Shown in pieces: positions 1-9,022 of a stretch of DNA of 30,746 bases (the stretch's first letter is position 1; the number at the start of each line of letters is the position of its first letter). The position numbers and the translations under genes were made by a program. Source of the DNA: a virus. The stretch spans positions 1-30,746 of the IMG/VR virus record IMGVR_UViG_3300037493_002446. One strand, 5' to 3'. The notes under the pieces were generated by a model. The model was not told where the DNA came from and did no database searches. It saw only the letters and a list, made by a program, of their open reading frames with translations.

Positions 1-1181
1 TAATCTTTTTAATCTGTTATTTGTTTAATAATGTTTATGATTTCATCTAATAAATACTCATCAGTTTTTAGACGCGAAAAGTTCATTAAGAAATTACCTT
101 CTACACTGAACCCTTTTACCCTACCTGTCTTGATATAGTTATTCCAGATGTTATCTCCTTCTGGTGTATCTAATACCTTAAATCCACCCATCCAAGTCCC
201 ATCAGGTATATCACCCCTGCTGAAACCTAATTGATATGCTTTGTCTGATTCACCAGATACTAACCAACTTTCCACCATCACAACCGAATCTATCTTTTCT
301 TCAGTGTGTTCATAGTTTGTTTGGTCTAATCTTTTTTCAATCATATAAAGGTTTTGTATTTTTTCTATAACAGATGGGGTGAACTTAACAAAGTATTTCT
401 CATTTGTATCTTCATCCAATCTTGGTATAAGAATATTTGGTATCATCAATGGTGAGTATACCATCCTTTTTTCATCATCAACAGAGAAATCCTGTTTGGA
501 CATATTCTGTTGAGATATGATATAAGCCACCTCACTCTTTCTTTTTGTTTCTTCTGAATAATAACCTTGTAAGGGTCTTGATTTCATTGGGGTGCCAGGT
601 TCACCAGGTTCAGGTCCTAAATCCTGAACATTTCTACCTATTGCTATGGCTCTATACCATGCGTGAACACAATTTGGACCCCCCAAAAATCTCCATTTAG
701 AATATGGTTGTTGTTTGTGTCCAAACTCTCTATTCAATGGGTATAACAAGTCAATCTCAAATCTACGGAAATATCTATCTTCAATAGATGTACAGAAATC
801 CCTATCAGGTGAACCACTCAATACTCTTTTGTACTGGTAATATGGTGTTGCTGTTTTATGATTTCTTCTTTTAACTTGTTCCAAAGTTGCTCCCCTTAAT
901 TCTCCAACAACTGCTTCAAATTGTTCGTAGTCAGTGTCCTTCAAGAACTTTAACAATTTAACAACCTCTTTTTCTTCTTCACTATAATCTTCAACACTAA
1001 AGTTAAAGTCCTCTTTTGGATGAACCTCACAACCCATATAAACAACATTTCCATCTTCATCAGTATGACTATGGTGTCCTGAACATCCGTGTTTTTCTTG
1101 TCCATAAAGTTCTGCTTCTTCAGGTGATGTAAACACTGGTTCTCCATCAATAAATCCTATCATTGTAAAACCTTGTCTTCT
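1..1181. repeat. Imperfect terminal direct repeat, left copy
   Basis: This segment aligns with 29518-30746. The first 60 bases are identical, and by hand count about 12 of the first 240 differ. The copies differ in length by 48 bases because of an in-frame insertion in the right copy. The last bases of the window match the left copy up to base 1181. The simplest reading is a circular genome whose two contig ends come from slightly different strains. A true gene duplication is the alternative. Confidence 0.85.
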
Positions 1182-2267
1182 GTTGAATACTGCGTTTTCA
1201 GGTGTGTAAGTTGTTACTTGTAATGGTTCAATTATGGCAACATACTCATCTAAACAAGGACAATTAAAATCAACCCCTATTCTACCAAGTTGGTTTATAA
1301 CATCATTGTTATTATCATAATGTTTTGTAATCTGTAAATCTTTAATCTTTTGTATTTTGGCTTTGTTTGAACCAGTCGCGTAAACTCTACTATGTGGTAT
1401 TCCAAGTTCATCCGCAATTGGATACATACCTTCTTTATTCCCCCTTGCTGATATGATATAAACCTCACTACCTGATTGTAATTCATGTAATGCAAGTCCC
1501 CTACCTCTTGGAGTATTCAATGTATCATCATAATCAAAACTGACTTTTTGTCCTATAGCGAAATCTTCATCTGCTGTTGAATTACAGATTGCGTATGCTT
1601 GGTCTGGTTCTTTACCTTCATTTTTAATAAGGTATTCAGTACATCTGTTAATGTAATCACCCCTGTCTTCACCAGGATTTCTTTTAACAAATAATACAGG
1701 TTCAACTAACATATCAGGATTACTACAATCAACACCACCATTTCTTGCTGGGTCTTTACACTTTGTCTTATCACCAGTTGGATAGTTTACATAAGGAGGT
1801 AATGATGGTTCATATTCCATATTCTCCTCAAGTGTTCCAATTTTAGATTCCAACCATTTTTCCACTCTACCTGTTTCATCTAATCCCCAAGAAAACCATG
1901 CGAGATATCCACATCCATCGTCAAATGACTTTGAAGATTGTAAATCTACCTTATGTCTATCTGCGTATGCCTTCATACGCTTCATTGTTTCTAATGAAAT
2001 AGGTTCACCTTTGGCAAGTTGGTTTAATCTTGCTTTACCAACAGGGGTCATACAACTACCATATCCATTTTCATCAACCCACGCTTTTGCTTCTTTGGCA
2101 TTATCGGTGATATATTGTGGATAATCTTTTATTGTATCAACAAATTGTTCTTTTGTGAAATAGATAAAGTTCTGTTCTATTGCTGGCATCTCTACCAACG
2201 CAATTTCAGTAACCTTTGTATCCCCTGTGATTGTTCCTTCTATATCAAGGTCTATTATTCTAATCAT
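9..2267 (-). CDS. Multi-domain capsid maturation protease (XkdF-like) with HAD-like and MuF-like domains
   Basis: This 752-aa protein probably cleaves capsid and scaffold proteins during head assembly. The start has the 'IALVEMPAI' type of motif seen in phage prohead proteases (residues 22-30). Residues 55-145 form a domain containing SCMTP and CGYLAW motifs. Residues 195-230 hold an RC...QAYAIC motif. Residues 243-335 look like a HAD phosphatase, with FDYDDTL at 244-250, ISAR at 272-275 and HYDNN at 316-320. Residues 390-416 are Cys/His-rich (GCSGHH, MGCEVHP). Residues 450-540 resemble the MuF head-morphogenesis region, ending in GPNCVHAW. Residues 600-726 match the XkdF-like protease, with VMVESW, TWMGGF and GFSVEGNF. 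The gene lies 20 bases after the tape-measure gene. In the circular reading it directly precedes the scaffold and capsid genes, the usual place for a protease. The family call is firm for the C-terminus and moderate for the other domains. Confidence 0.8.
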   Translation of the reverse strand: MIRIIDLDIEGTITGDTKVTEIALVEMPAIEQNFIYFTKEQFVDTIKDYPQYITDNAKEAKAWVDENGYGSCMTPVGKARLNQLAKGEPISLETMKRMKAYADRHKVDLQSSKSFDDGCGYLAWFSWGLDETGRVEKWLESKIGTLEENMEYEPSLPPYVNYPTGDKTKCKDPARNGGVDCSNPDMLVEPVLFVKRNPGEDRGDYINRCTEYLIKNEGKEPDQAYAICNSTADEDFAIGQKVSFDYDDTLNTPRGRGLALHELQSGSEVYIISARGNKEGMYPIADELGIPHSRVYATGSNKAKIQKIKDLQITKHYDNNNDVINQLGRIGVDFNCPCLDEYVAIIEPLQVTTYTPENAVFNRRQGFTMIGFIDGEPVFTSPEEAELYGQEKHGCSGHHSHTDEDGNVVYMGCEVHPKEDFNFSVEDYSEEEKEVVKLLKFLKDTDYEQFEAVVGELRGATLEQVKRRNHKTATPYYQYKRVLSGSPDRDFCTSIEDRYFRRFEIDLLYPLNREFGHKQQPYSKWRFLGGPNCVHAWYRAIAIGRNVQDLGPEPGEPGTPMKSRPLQGYYSEETKRKSEVAYIISQQNMSKQDFSVDDEKRMVYSPLMIPNILIPRLDEDTNEKYFVKFTPSVIEKIQNLYMIEKRLDQTNYEHTEEKIDSVVMVESWLVSGESDKAYQLGFSRGDIPDGTWMGGFKVLDTPEGDNIWNNYIKTGRVKGFSVEGNFLMNFSRLKTDEYLLDEIINIIKQITD

Positions 2268-2287
2268 TTTCTATAAATAGTTTTAAG

Positions 2288-5200
2288 TTATAAGGTGGCA
2301 AGTTCATTTAACCTTCTGTTGATTGCTTGACCACTTGTTATTTCAGAGTTTAATACATACGCTCTAATAGGTTCTTGGTTTGCTTTTGATATTGCCTGAA
2401 CCAATCTTTCTTCCATCAATGAGTTTGATGCGTTGTTTACAATCGGTTGTCCCCCACCTGATTGGTTAATTTGTGATAATAAACCTGCGTAGTTCAACGA
2501 ACTCTGTCTATTGATAACAGATTCCCCACCTTCCAAGTTAACTCCACCAGCGTAAGATACACCACCCATTTCATGTGATGGACCTACAACCATACCACCA
2601 GCACCCATCCTGATTTTACCACCACCCGCAAGTGATTGTGCGTATGCTAATTGTTGTGCGATTAAACCAACTTGAACTGCTCCTAATATACCAACAGCAA
2701 TAGCCAATGGGGGTATATCCAAGTTTGATACAACAGCCTGTGCTGTATCTACAATAGCCTGAACTAATTGGAATTGTAATGACTTAATCAATGCTCTTTT
2801 TTCAATTTCAGCCTTCTGTAGTTGATATTGTTTTTCAAGTTCAATTCTCTTTTGGTTTGCTTGTTCTGTATCACCAACAACTTGTGATAATGCCGCTTTA
2901 CTTGAATCCTCAAGTTGTTTTAATTGAAACTGATATGATTGTGATACTAATGATGCTGTTTGTGAAACTAACTGACTAAATTGTTGTAATGTTTTTGAAA
3001 TATCTTCAGCGGTTATCTTTCCCCTTTTCTTATCACCTTCTGCCACATCATCTTTTTCCTGTTTCTGTTTATCAAGATACACTTTTAATATCTTAAGTTT
3101 TTCTTCTTCAGTAAGTTTTGTAATATCAATTCCTTTAAGTGCTAATTGTTCTTCTAATGATATAAGTTGGTCTATCTGTTGTTTCTTTTCATCAATAACA
3201 ATTTTGTTTTGTCTTTGTGTAAACTCAACAACCAAGTTCAAGTTATTCAGTAATGTTTGTTTTACTGCTTCTGTAGATAAAGTAGCCCCTTCTTTTTGTG
3301 CTTCTTGAACTCTAAATAAGAACTCCCTGATTTGGTTTTCTTCTTGAACAATGGTGATGGTTATTTTCTTTAACGCATTTAATCTTGTTTCAACCAGTTG
3401 ATTGATTAAGTCGTCAAGTTTCTTTTGTTCTGCTTCAACTCCTTTAACTGATAACAAATCTTGTGCTTGTTCTTTGGTAATCTTACCTTGAGCAAGTAAT
3501 GATTTTATATTGTTTTCTCTTGCTTTACCAGTCAACTTTAACCCTTCAAGTTCTTTATTGTAAGTAACTTTTAATTCATTACCATAATCTTTTAATAGGT
3601 TATTTTGTTTCTCTTGTAATCCAGTATAATCTCTAACTTTAACAGCAACCTTTTCAATCTGTCCTGTTTGTTTGTTTAACTCTAATGTATATTCACCAGT
3701 TCCAATCAAGATTTGTTTTTCTAAATCCAAAAATGTAGATAAGTTTTGTGTTGAGAATAATGGGTTATCCTTAACAACTTTATTGAAACCAAGATATTGG
3801 TCTGTAAGTGTCTTAAATGCGTCAAACGCACCCTTTGTTATCTTACCACTTTGTAATAAATCAGAAGCATCATTTAACGCAACCTTGATGGTTTCAGCAA
3901 ACTCTGTAACACTTTCAGTTTGTGCTGCTGTTGATATAATCTTTCTAACAGATTCATAGTATCTTCCAAAGTCATCAGTAGATTTTTGTAGTATATCTTT
4001 TTGTATACTGAACTGATTATTGACTGTTGAAATCTCAATACCAATTTTCTTAAACTCACTTTCTAATGTTGGTAATTGTAATGCTTTACGGGCTTCATTG
4101 ATTGCCTCAATATTCTTAACAATAGCAGGTTCTTGAATATCAATCTTTGTAAGTTCCCCAATCTTCTTGTAGGCATCTATTGTAGATTGTAATTCACCAA
4201 TCTGTTTTTCATACGCAATTGTTAACTTGGAAACATTATCAATTTGTTCTTGTGTCGCTTGATTAACATCCTTTTGGTTCTTTTTCTCATCTTTAAGACC
4301 CTTATTGTAATCATCAACAATAACATTTGTTCTTGCTTTGTTAGCGTTTAACTTAACAACAATACCATCATATTCATTTTCAAGTTGGTTTCTATCCTTG
4401 TTAAGTTTCTTTGCTTCAATCTCTAACTTGGCGTTAGCATCTTTTAATTCTTTTTGGTCTTTCTGTAATAAGAATATTCTTTCCTGTCTTGAGTAATCCA
4501 CAGGAGCATCTTTCCTGTTCTCAAAATCAATCTTCTTTTGTAGTTCAGCAACCTTAAGATTGTTCTTATCCTGTTCCCCTTTTAATTCTCTTAAACGGAT
4601 TTCCTTTTCAATACCAACAGCGACAATTGCCTGTGATTGTATTTCCAATTTACCTAATGATAAACCATTTTCAATTTCAGCGTTGATAAGTTTTAATGAG
4701 TTGGCTCTACTTAATTCCAAACCAGTTAAACCAGGCAATTCCTTCTTTAAGTCATTAAGTGCTTGGTTTCTTTCCAATTCACTTTTCTTGGTATCATTAA
4801 CAATAAGTTGTAATGCTCTTAACCTGATTGATTGTTCTGTTGTCTTTCTTATTAAATCTTCTTGTGATTTAACCCTTAACTCATCAATCTTCTTTTGTGA
4901 TTCTGCCGCCTTGTTTACCTTTTCTGTTTCATCAGTTAAAGATATGTAAGCCGCAACCAATGCTCCAACCGCAGCAATGATTAGTCCATAAGGGTTCTTG
5001 GATAGGGTTGTGTATAAAGCCTTGGTGGCTGAATTAGTTGCATTGGTTGCAAGTGTAGACGCCTTTTCAGCGATGGTTCTTGCTACAATATCAGCCCCTA
5101 CTTTTATTTCAGCAATACCCCTAATGGATAAAGCGATTGTTAATAAGTTTTGTGCTGTAATTGCTGCCTTTTGGACAGATTCACTTTCTTTACCAAACAA

Positions 5201-5494
5201 AGATACAGCGGCTGTAGCAGCAGCAAATGATGATGAAATACCCGCACCAAGTTTACCAAAACCTTCAAGTGATTTTTCTTTTGATATACCTCTTGCTGTA
5301 TCTTGTAATCCTTGTAGTTTTGTTTCAGCCTGACTTATCTCTTTTGCTAATTTATTGAATATTGGACCACCAATCTCAACCTCCTTTAAGTCCTCTTTAG
5401 CCTTTCTTATTTCATTTTCTAATGTCTTGATATCAGTTATTACTGTATCTAATCCATTAAGTTGTATTCTTAATCCTATTACTTTTTCAGCCAT
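2288..5494 (-). CDS. Tail tape measure protein
   Basis: This 1068-aa protein should set tail length and be threaded inside the tail tube. It has long coiled-coil stretches rich in K, E, Q and L. Hydrophobic segments lie near residues 75-100 and 165-190, the latter containing NPYGLIIAAVGALVAAY. A second hydrophobic region near residues 910-960 leads into a glycine-rich stretch (AGGGKIRMGAGGMVVGP) and a conserved-looking C-terminus. This length and architecture are typical of tape measure proteins. At the usual ~0.15 nm per residue it predicts a tail of about 160 nm, so a siphovirus. No sheath gene was seen. The gene starts 4 bases after the stop of the large tail-tip gene (8120-5499). Confidence 0.88.
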   Translation of the reverse strand: MAEKVIGLRIQLNGLDTVITDIKTLENEIRKAKEDLKEVEIGGPIFNKLAKEISQAETKLQGLQDTARGISKEKSLEGFGKLGAGISSSFAAATAAVSLFGKESESVQKAAITAQNLLTIALSIRGIAEIKVGADIVARTIAEKASTLATNATNSATKALYTTLSKNPYGLIIAAVGALVAAYISLTDETEKVNKAAESQKKIDELRVKSQEDLIRKTTEQSIRLRALQLIVNDTKKSELERNQALNDLKKELPGLTGLELSRANSLKLINAEIENGLSLGKLEIQSQAIVAVGIEKEIRLRELKGEQDKNNLKVAELQKKIDFENRKDAPVDYSRQERIFLLQKDQKELKDANAKLEIEAKKLNKDRNQLENEYDGIVVKLNANKARTNVIVDDYNKGLKDEKKNQKDVNQATQEQIDNVSKLTIAYEKQIGELQSTIDAYKKIGELTKIDIQEPAIVKNIEAINEARKALQLPTLESEFKKIGIEISTVNNQFSIQKDILQKSTDDFGRYYESVRKIISTAAQTESVTEFAETIKVALNDASDLLQSGKITKGAFDAFKTLTDQYLGFNKVVKDNPLFSTQNLSTFLDLEKQILIGTGEYTLELNKQTGQIEKVAVKVRDYTGLQEKQNNLLKDYGNELKVTYNKELEGLKLTGKARENNIKSLLAQGKITKEQAQDLLSVKGVEAEQKKLDDLINQLVETRLNALKKITITIVQEENQIREFLFRVQEAQKEGATLSTEAVKQTLLNNLNLVVEFTQRQNKIVIDEKKQQIDQLISLEEQLALKGIDITKLTEEEKLKILKVYLDKQKQEKDDVAEGDKKRGKITAEDISKTLQQFSQLVSQTASLVSQSYQFQLKQLEDSSKAALSQVVGDTEQANQKRIELEKQYQLQKAEIEKRALIKSLQFQLVQAIVDTAQAVVSNLDIPPLAIAVGILGAVQVGLIAQQLAYAQSLAGGGKIRMGAGGMVVGPSHEMGGVSYAGGVNLEGGESVINRQSSLNYAGLLSQINQSGGGQPIVNNASNSLMEERLVQAISKANQEPIRAYVLNSEITSGQAINRRLNELATL

Positions 5495-5498
5495 CTTG

Positions 5499-8120
5499 TT
5501 AACAATTTTGTTGTAGGATTTCTCCTTTATTATTTATAACTACAAAGGTTGTACTATCACCAGTATATCTGATGTATGTTCCTGTGTTTACAGGTCTGTA
5601 TTCAGTTCCTGTATCAAAGTAAACCTGTTGTAGATTTGTAAGTCCTGATACACCAAATGTAGTTAAACTAACTGGTGATGTTGGGGTTGTTCCATTACAT
5701 ACAGGAGTTATTGTTGTTCCTGTCCAACAATCTAAATTATAGGCTGTTGAAATCCCTTGATAAGGGGTATTCCCTGAAATCGCGTAATAAGGTGCTGGTG
5801 GTATAACTTTATAGTAACCCCCACGCTCTTTAATCAAAGAACACTCGGTTAGTTTATAGTCAGTTAAATCGGCCTCATTTAATATCTCAATTCTATAGAA
5901 ACTATCTTTAACATAAATCTTGTCTGTTAAACTGGTTTCATAGATGTCTAATGGTTTTAAGAAGAACCTACCTGTTAATCTTCTTGTTTCATTGGAGTAG
6001 TTGTTATCAACATAATCTTCCCAAAATGTATTCCATAAGTTGAATTGTGTAAATTGAACTGGAAATGGATTATAGTTTCCAAAGAAATCAAATGTAGAAC
6101 CAAAGTTTAAGTCAGATACCAAACTTGGTATTTGTATGTCTAATGAACTCAAGTGTGATACACAAGGGTATGTTGTGATTTCCACTGGTGTTGCTCCTGA
6201 AGATAAGTACCAAGTTCCTTGAACCTGTCTAAACTCATCTTTGTAAGCAAATCTATTACCAACCCAAAAGAACAAGTGTGGTTTGTTTGAGTATGGTTGT
6301 AGTGTTGTATATGTAAATCCTGATGATGTTGTTGTTGTATTTAACTCCCTATAAACAGCAGGTATAATAAAATTGTCTGCTCCATTAACAACTGTAGTTG
6401 GGGTTGCGGCAAATGGTATTTCATAAGTTTGTTCTCCTGATAATAGATTATTTGTTGAAATGTATTTGTATCTTCCATACTGGTATTTGTTTGTATCTTC
6501 AAATATCTTATTCAAGTATTCTTCTGAACCTTGTGTATAAGTTAAGTTGATTTCTTTTGGTAAATCAAATGATAGGGGTTCTATCCTGTATGATGAGTTC
6601 AAATCAAGTTTCTGTGTCCAATCCCTTTCAACCCTATCTGCTTCATTGTAATACCAATTAAATGGTTCTATGATGATTGATTGTGATACCTCATCTTGTA
6701 CTACTACCAAGTTAAATAATGTTATAATTGATTTTAAGAACTCAATACAATTTATCTGTTGTAACCCCAATCTAATATCAACAAGTTGTGTTCCTGCTAA
6801 TGTTGGTGATGAATACAAATCCCACATCGGTGCTGGACTTGTTATGGTGTATTCATTGTAAGGTAGTATTCTTAATTGATTTCCTGGTGTTGATGAACTC
6901 TTTAAGTCAACATACAATCTAACATACTCACCTGTTCCACAATTTCCTGTAAAGAAATAGTTCGCTGATGCTTCTGAACCACAAGTAGGTAGTTGATATA
7001 ACTGACTAACAGCAAATGGTGGTTGTGAATCTAATGTTGCTAAATCAGTACTTTTTCTTGCGTATATTTGGAAATCAATATCACCACCACATAAATTATT
7101 ATCATCATAATTAAATCTAAAGTTCCAAGAATAGTTCCCCGCAAATGGAACTCTAAAGTAGTTTGTGTTAAATGGAGATGCTGGTGGGTCTATTGAACTT
7201 GATACACCTGTTCCTAACTTAAAGTTTCCAAGTGGGTCATAACCATCACCTCTTAATGTTTGGAAATTAAGGGGTCTTGCACCCGCAGTACCAAAGGTAA
7301 TGACTGTAGATGGTCTCATGTATGTCTTGAAGATGTTTTGGTTTGTAACACCTGATGCTACATCAACCCCAAGTTTTCCATTTTGGAAAGTATCCATATA
7401 CATCGCCTTAAAGTAATCTGTATCAAAGAAATCACTTATAACCTGATATCCTGTTCGGGCAAATATTCTATCAATTACCTCTCTTAATCTAATTGATGGT
7501 TTCCAAACATATTCAGGTACAGAGTGAGTTGACTGGTCAAATGAATATGGTTCATCAAAAGTATAGGTGTATGCTGGAACTGATGATGTACCATCTGACT
7601 GATAAGGTAATCCGTAGTTAATCATCGGGTATAATACTTTACCCCCAAATAAACCATCTACATCATTGTTCTTGGCTTCCCAAGATTGAGTAATCGCTGA
7701 ATAAGATAACTCATGTTGTAAGTCATCCCATTGTAAATCTTGTAATGTTAAGTTTCTTATTTCAGAAGCGAAATCACCAACCTGTCCCATAATGAATACC
7801 TCAAAGTCCACATAGTTTGGATTGTTGATAACTGCTGATAATCTTAATACCCCTGTGAATATATCTGTTCCCCTGTATTGAACTACACATTGTATTTTGG
7901 TAAGTGGGTTAAACTCAATACCATTAACCTCAAAGTAATGTTCAAATACAATTGCGTTATTACTGGTGTTTGGAACAACAAATTGTTTTGAGTAAGGTGA
8001 TTTCCTTGAATCTAATGCGTTTATATCTAACTCCTGTATTACAACAGAAATTGGAATATCTTCATACAAGTCAACTCTTTTCCAAATACCATCAAGGTAT
8101 AATATCAGGGTAGTATCCAT
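5499..8120 (-). CDS. Large tail-tip / baseplate-like structural protein
   Basis: This 873-aa protein lies directly upstream of the tape measure on the same strand, the usual place for tail-tip and baseplate hub proteins. The N-terminus (residues 1-130) reads as a beta-rich domain with 'LDGIWKRVDLYEDIPISVV' and a SKQFVVPNTSNN motif. Similar openings occur in large tail proteins of Bacteroidota phages. The middle is rich in aromatic residues, Asn, Thr and Ser. The C-terminal ~90 residues are Thr/Gly-rich and could be surface exposed. No enzymatic motif was seen. Its start shares one base with the stop of the previous gene (stop/start overlap at 8120), so translational coupling is likely. The structural role is inferred from size, composition and position. 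Confidence 0.62.
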   Translation of the reverse strand: MDTTLILYLDGIWKRVDLYEDIPISVVIQELDINALDSRKSPYSKQFVVPNTSNNAIVFEHYFEVNGIEFNPLTKIQCVVQYRGTDIFTGVLRLSAVINNPNYVDFEVFIMGQVGDFASEIRNLTLQDLQWDDLQHELSYSAITQSWEAKNNDVDGLFGGKVLYPMINYGLPYQSDGTSSVPAYTYTFDEPYSFDQSTHSVPEYVWKPSIRLREVIDRIFARTGYQVISDFFDTDYFKAMYMDTFQNGKLGVDVASGVTNQNIFKTYMRPSTVITFGTAGARPLNFQTLRGDGYDPLGNFKLGTGVSSSIDPPASPFNTNYFRVPFAGNYSWNFRFNYDDNNLCGGDIDFQIYARKSTDLATLDSQPPFAVSQLYQLPTCGSEASANYFFTGNCGTGEYVRLYVDLKSSSTPGNQLRILPYNEYTITSPAPMWDLYSSPTLAGTQLVDIRLGLQQINCIEFLKSIITLFNLVVVQDEVSQSIIIEPFNWYYNEADRVERDWTQKLDLNSSYRIEPLSFDLPKEINLTYTQGSEEYLNKIFEDTNKYQYGRYKYISTNNLLSGEQTYEIPFAATPTTVVNGADNFIIPAVYRELNTTTTSSGFTYTTLQPYSNKPHLFFWVGNRFAYKDEFRQVQGTWYLSSGATPVEITTYPCVSHLSSLDIQIPSLVSDLNFGSTFDFFGNYNPFPVQFTQFNLWNTFWEDYVDNNYSNETRRLTGRFFLKPLDIYETSLTDKIYVKDSFYRIEILNEADLTDYKLTECSLIKERGGYYKVIPPAPYYAISGNTPYQGISTAYNLDCWTGTTITPVCNGTTPTSPVSLTTFGVSGLTNLQQVYFDTGTEYRPVNTGTYIRYTGDSTTFVVINNKGEILQQNC

Positions 8121-8650
8121 TATTTACTAATCAATGTAATATTGTTTGAGTAAATGTAAGTCAGTTCAAGATTTGTAATAGTTCTATTACCTTTATTCTT
8201 TCTAATGAAATCAGCATTTACAACATTTATAGGTCTTAAACCACCATCACTTGTTATTTCATACACATCATTTGATGTCCATAATTCTTCCAAGAACATA
8301 AAGTCAGGTTGATTTAAGAAACCAGTGTTAATAACATGGGTTTCAGTCATACTAACTTGGAAATCAGTTGTTCCCCTTGCGTATTGACTAACACCAGGAT
8401 TTGGACTACCCCAATCATTTTGCCAAGATTTATAGGTTTGTCTGTTGATATCTAAACCTTCAGTTTTTCCTGCTGTAAATCTGTAGTAATCATAGTGTCC
8501 ATACCTGTTTAACCACATTATCTGTAGTTGGGGGTTTCCACTCCTATTACAAATAGGTCCTACATTTATGGTGAATATTTCAGATACAGGTGTAAATCCT
8601 GAACAATTTCCAAGTGAATAAGTTGTTGGTACTGGTTGAGGTGTAATCAT
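8120..8650 (-). CDS. Tail structural protein; possible C-terminal half of a split gene
   Basis: This 176-aa protein has a 'LQIMWLNRYGHYDYYRF' core (about residues 43-60). In my recollection this Trp-Leu-Asn...Gly...Asp pattern belongs to tail proteins of Bacteroidota phages, where it sits in the C-terminal part of a longer protein. Its start overlaps the stop of the HNH gene (ATGA at 8650-8647). The N-terminus (TPQPVPTTYSLG) resembles the Pro/Thr linkers that end the neighbouring 461-aa gene. One reading is therefore that the 461-aa gene and this one were a single gene opened by the HNH gene. A separate tail-tip protein is equally possible. Confidence 0.55.
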   Translation of the reverse strand: MITPQPVPTTYSLGNCSGFTPVSEIFTINVGPICNRSGNPQLQIMWLNRYGHYDYYRFTAGKTEGLDINRQTYKSWQNDWGSPNPGVSQYARGTTDFQVSMTETHVINTGFLNQPDFMFLEELWTSNDVYEITSDGGLRPINVVNADFIRKNKGNRTITNLELTYIYSNNITLISK

Positions 8651-8988
8651 AGTTTTTTATTTTTAGTGTGTTGATTTCTCCACATTTTTTGTCTACCAAA
8701 ATCAAGAGACCTCTTAACATTTTCTTCACCGCTAACCCACTCAAGATTATAAATTGAATTATTTAATTTATTAAAATCTTTATGGTCTATCTGTGGTAAA
8801 TTATTTGGATTTGGTAAATTGCATTCAGCAACTATTCTATGAACTAAAAATGTTTTTGGTTTTTTATTTATACTTAATGAAACCTCTTGATATCCATATT
8901 TGTTAATATGTAATTTTCTTTGTTTTCCATTTCTAAAAATATTACCATTTTCATCAGCAAAATAATTGGTATCTCTAAATCTTTTCAT
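8647..8988 (-). CDS. HNH homing-type endonuclease with its own promoter
   Basis: This 113-aa protein has the layout of small phage HNH endonucleases with a NUMOD4-like N-terminus. It reads YFADENGNIFRNGK, then a beta stretch (KYGYQEVSLSINKK), then the HNH core: LVHRIVAECNLP, followed by QIDHKDFNKLNNSIYNLEWV. I placed the start at 8988 rather than the in-frame ATG at 9006. A Bacteroidota-type promoter (TTG-N19-TATATTTG) ends 4 bases upstream of 8988, and the upstream ATG would lie inside that promoter. The gene sits between two structural genes of the tail operon, as mobile homing genes often do. Confidence 0.85.
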   Translation of the reverse strand: MKRFRDTNYFADENGNIFRNGKQRKLHINKYGYQEVSLSINKKPKTFLVHRIVAECNLPNPNNLPQIDHKDFNKLNNSIYNLEWVSGEENVKRSLDFGRQKMWRNQHTKNKKL

Positions 8989-8992
8989 ACTA

Positions 8993-9022
8993 CAAATATA
9001 AAACATTTTTAGTTATCAACAA
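8993..9022 (-). promoter_or_regulatory. Bacteroidota-type promoter for the HNH gene
   Basis: On the minus strand, TTG (9022-9020; CTTG in context) is followed by 19 bases and then TATATTTG (9000-8993). Only four bases separate the -7 box from the ATG at 8988, so the transcript would be leaderless or nearly so. It is the only such promoter I found inside the tail operon. Confidence 0.6.

Noticed and set aside
4560-5333. Rightward open frames opposite the tape measure gene
   Set aside because: They are shadows of the strongly coding leftward frame and lack promoters.
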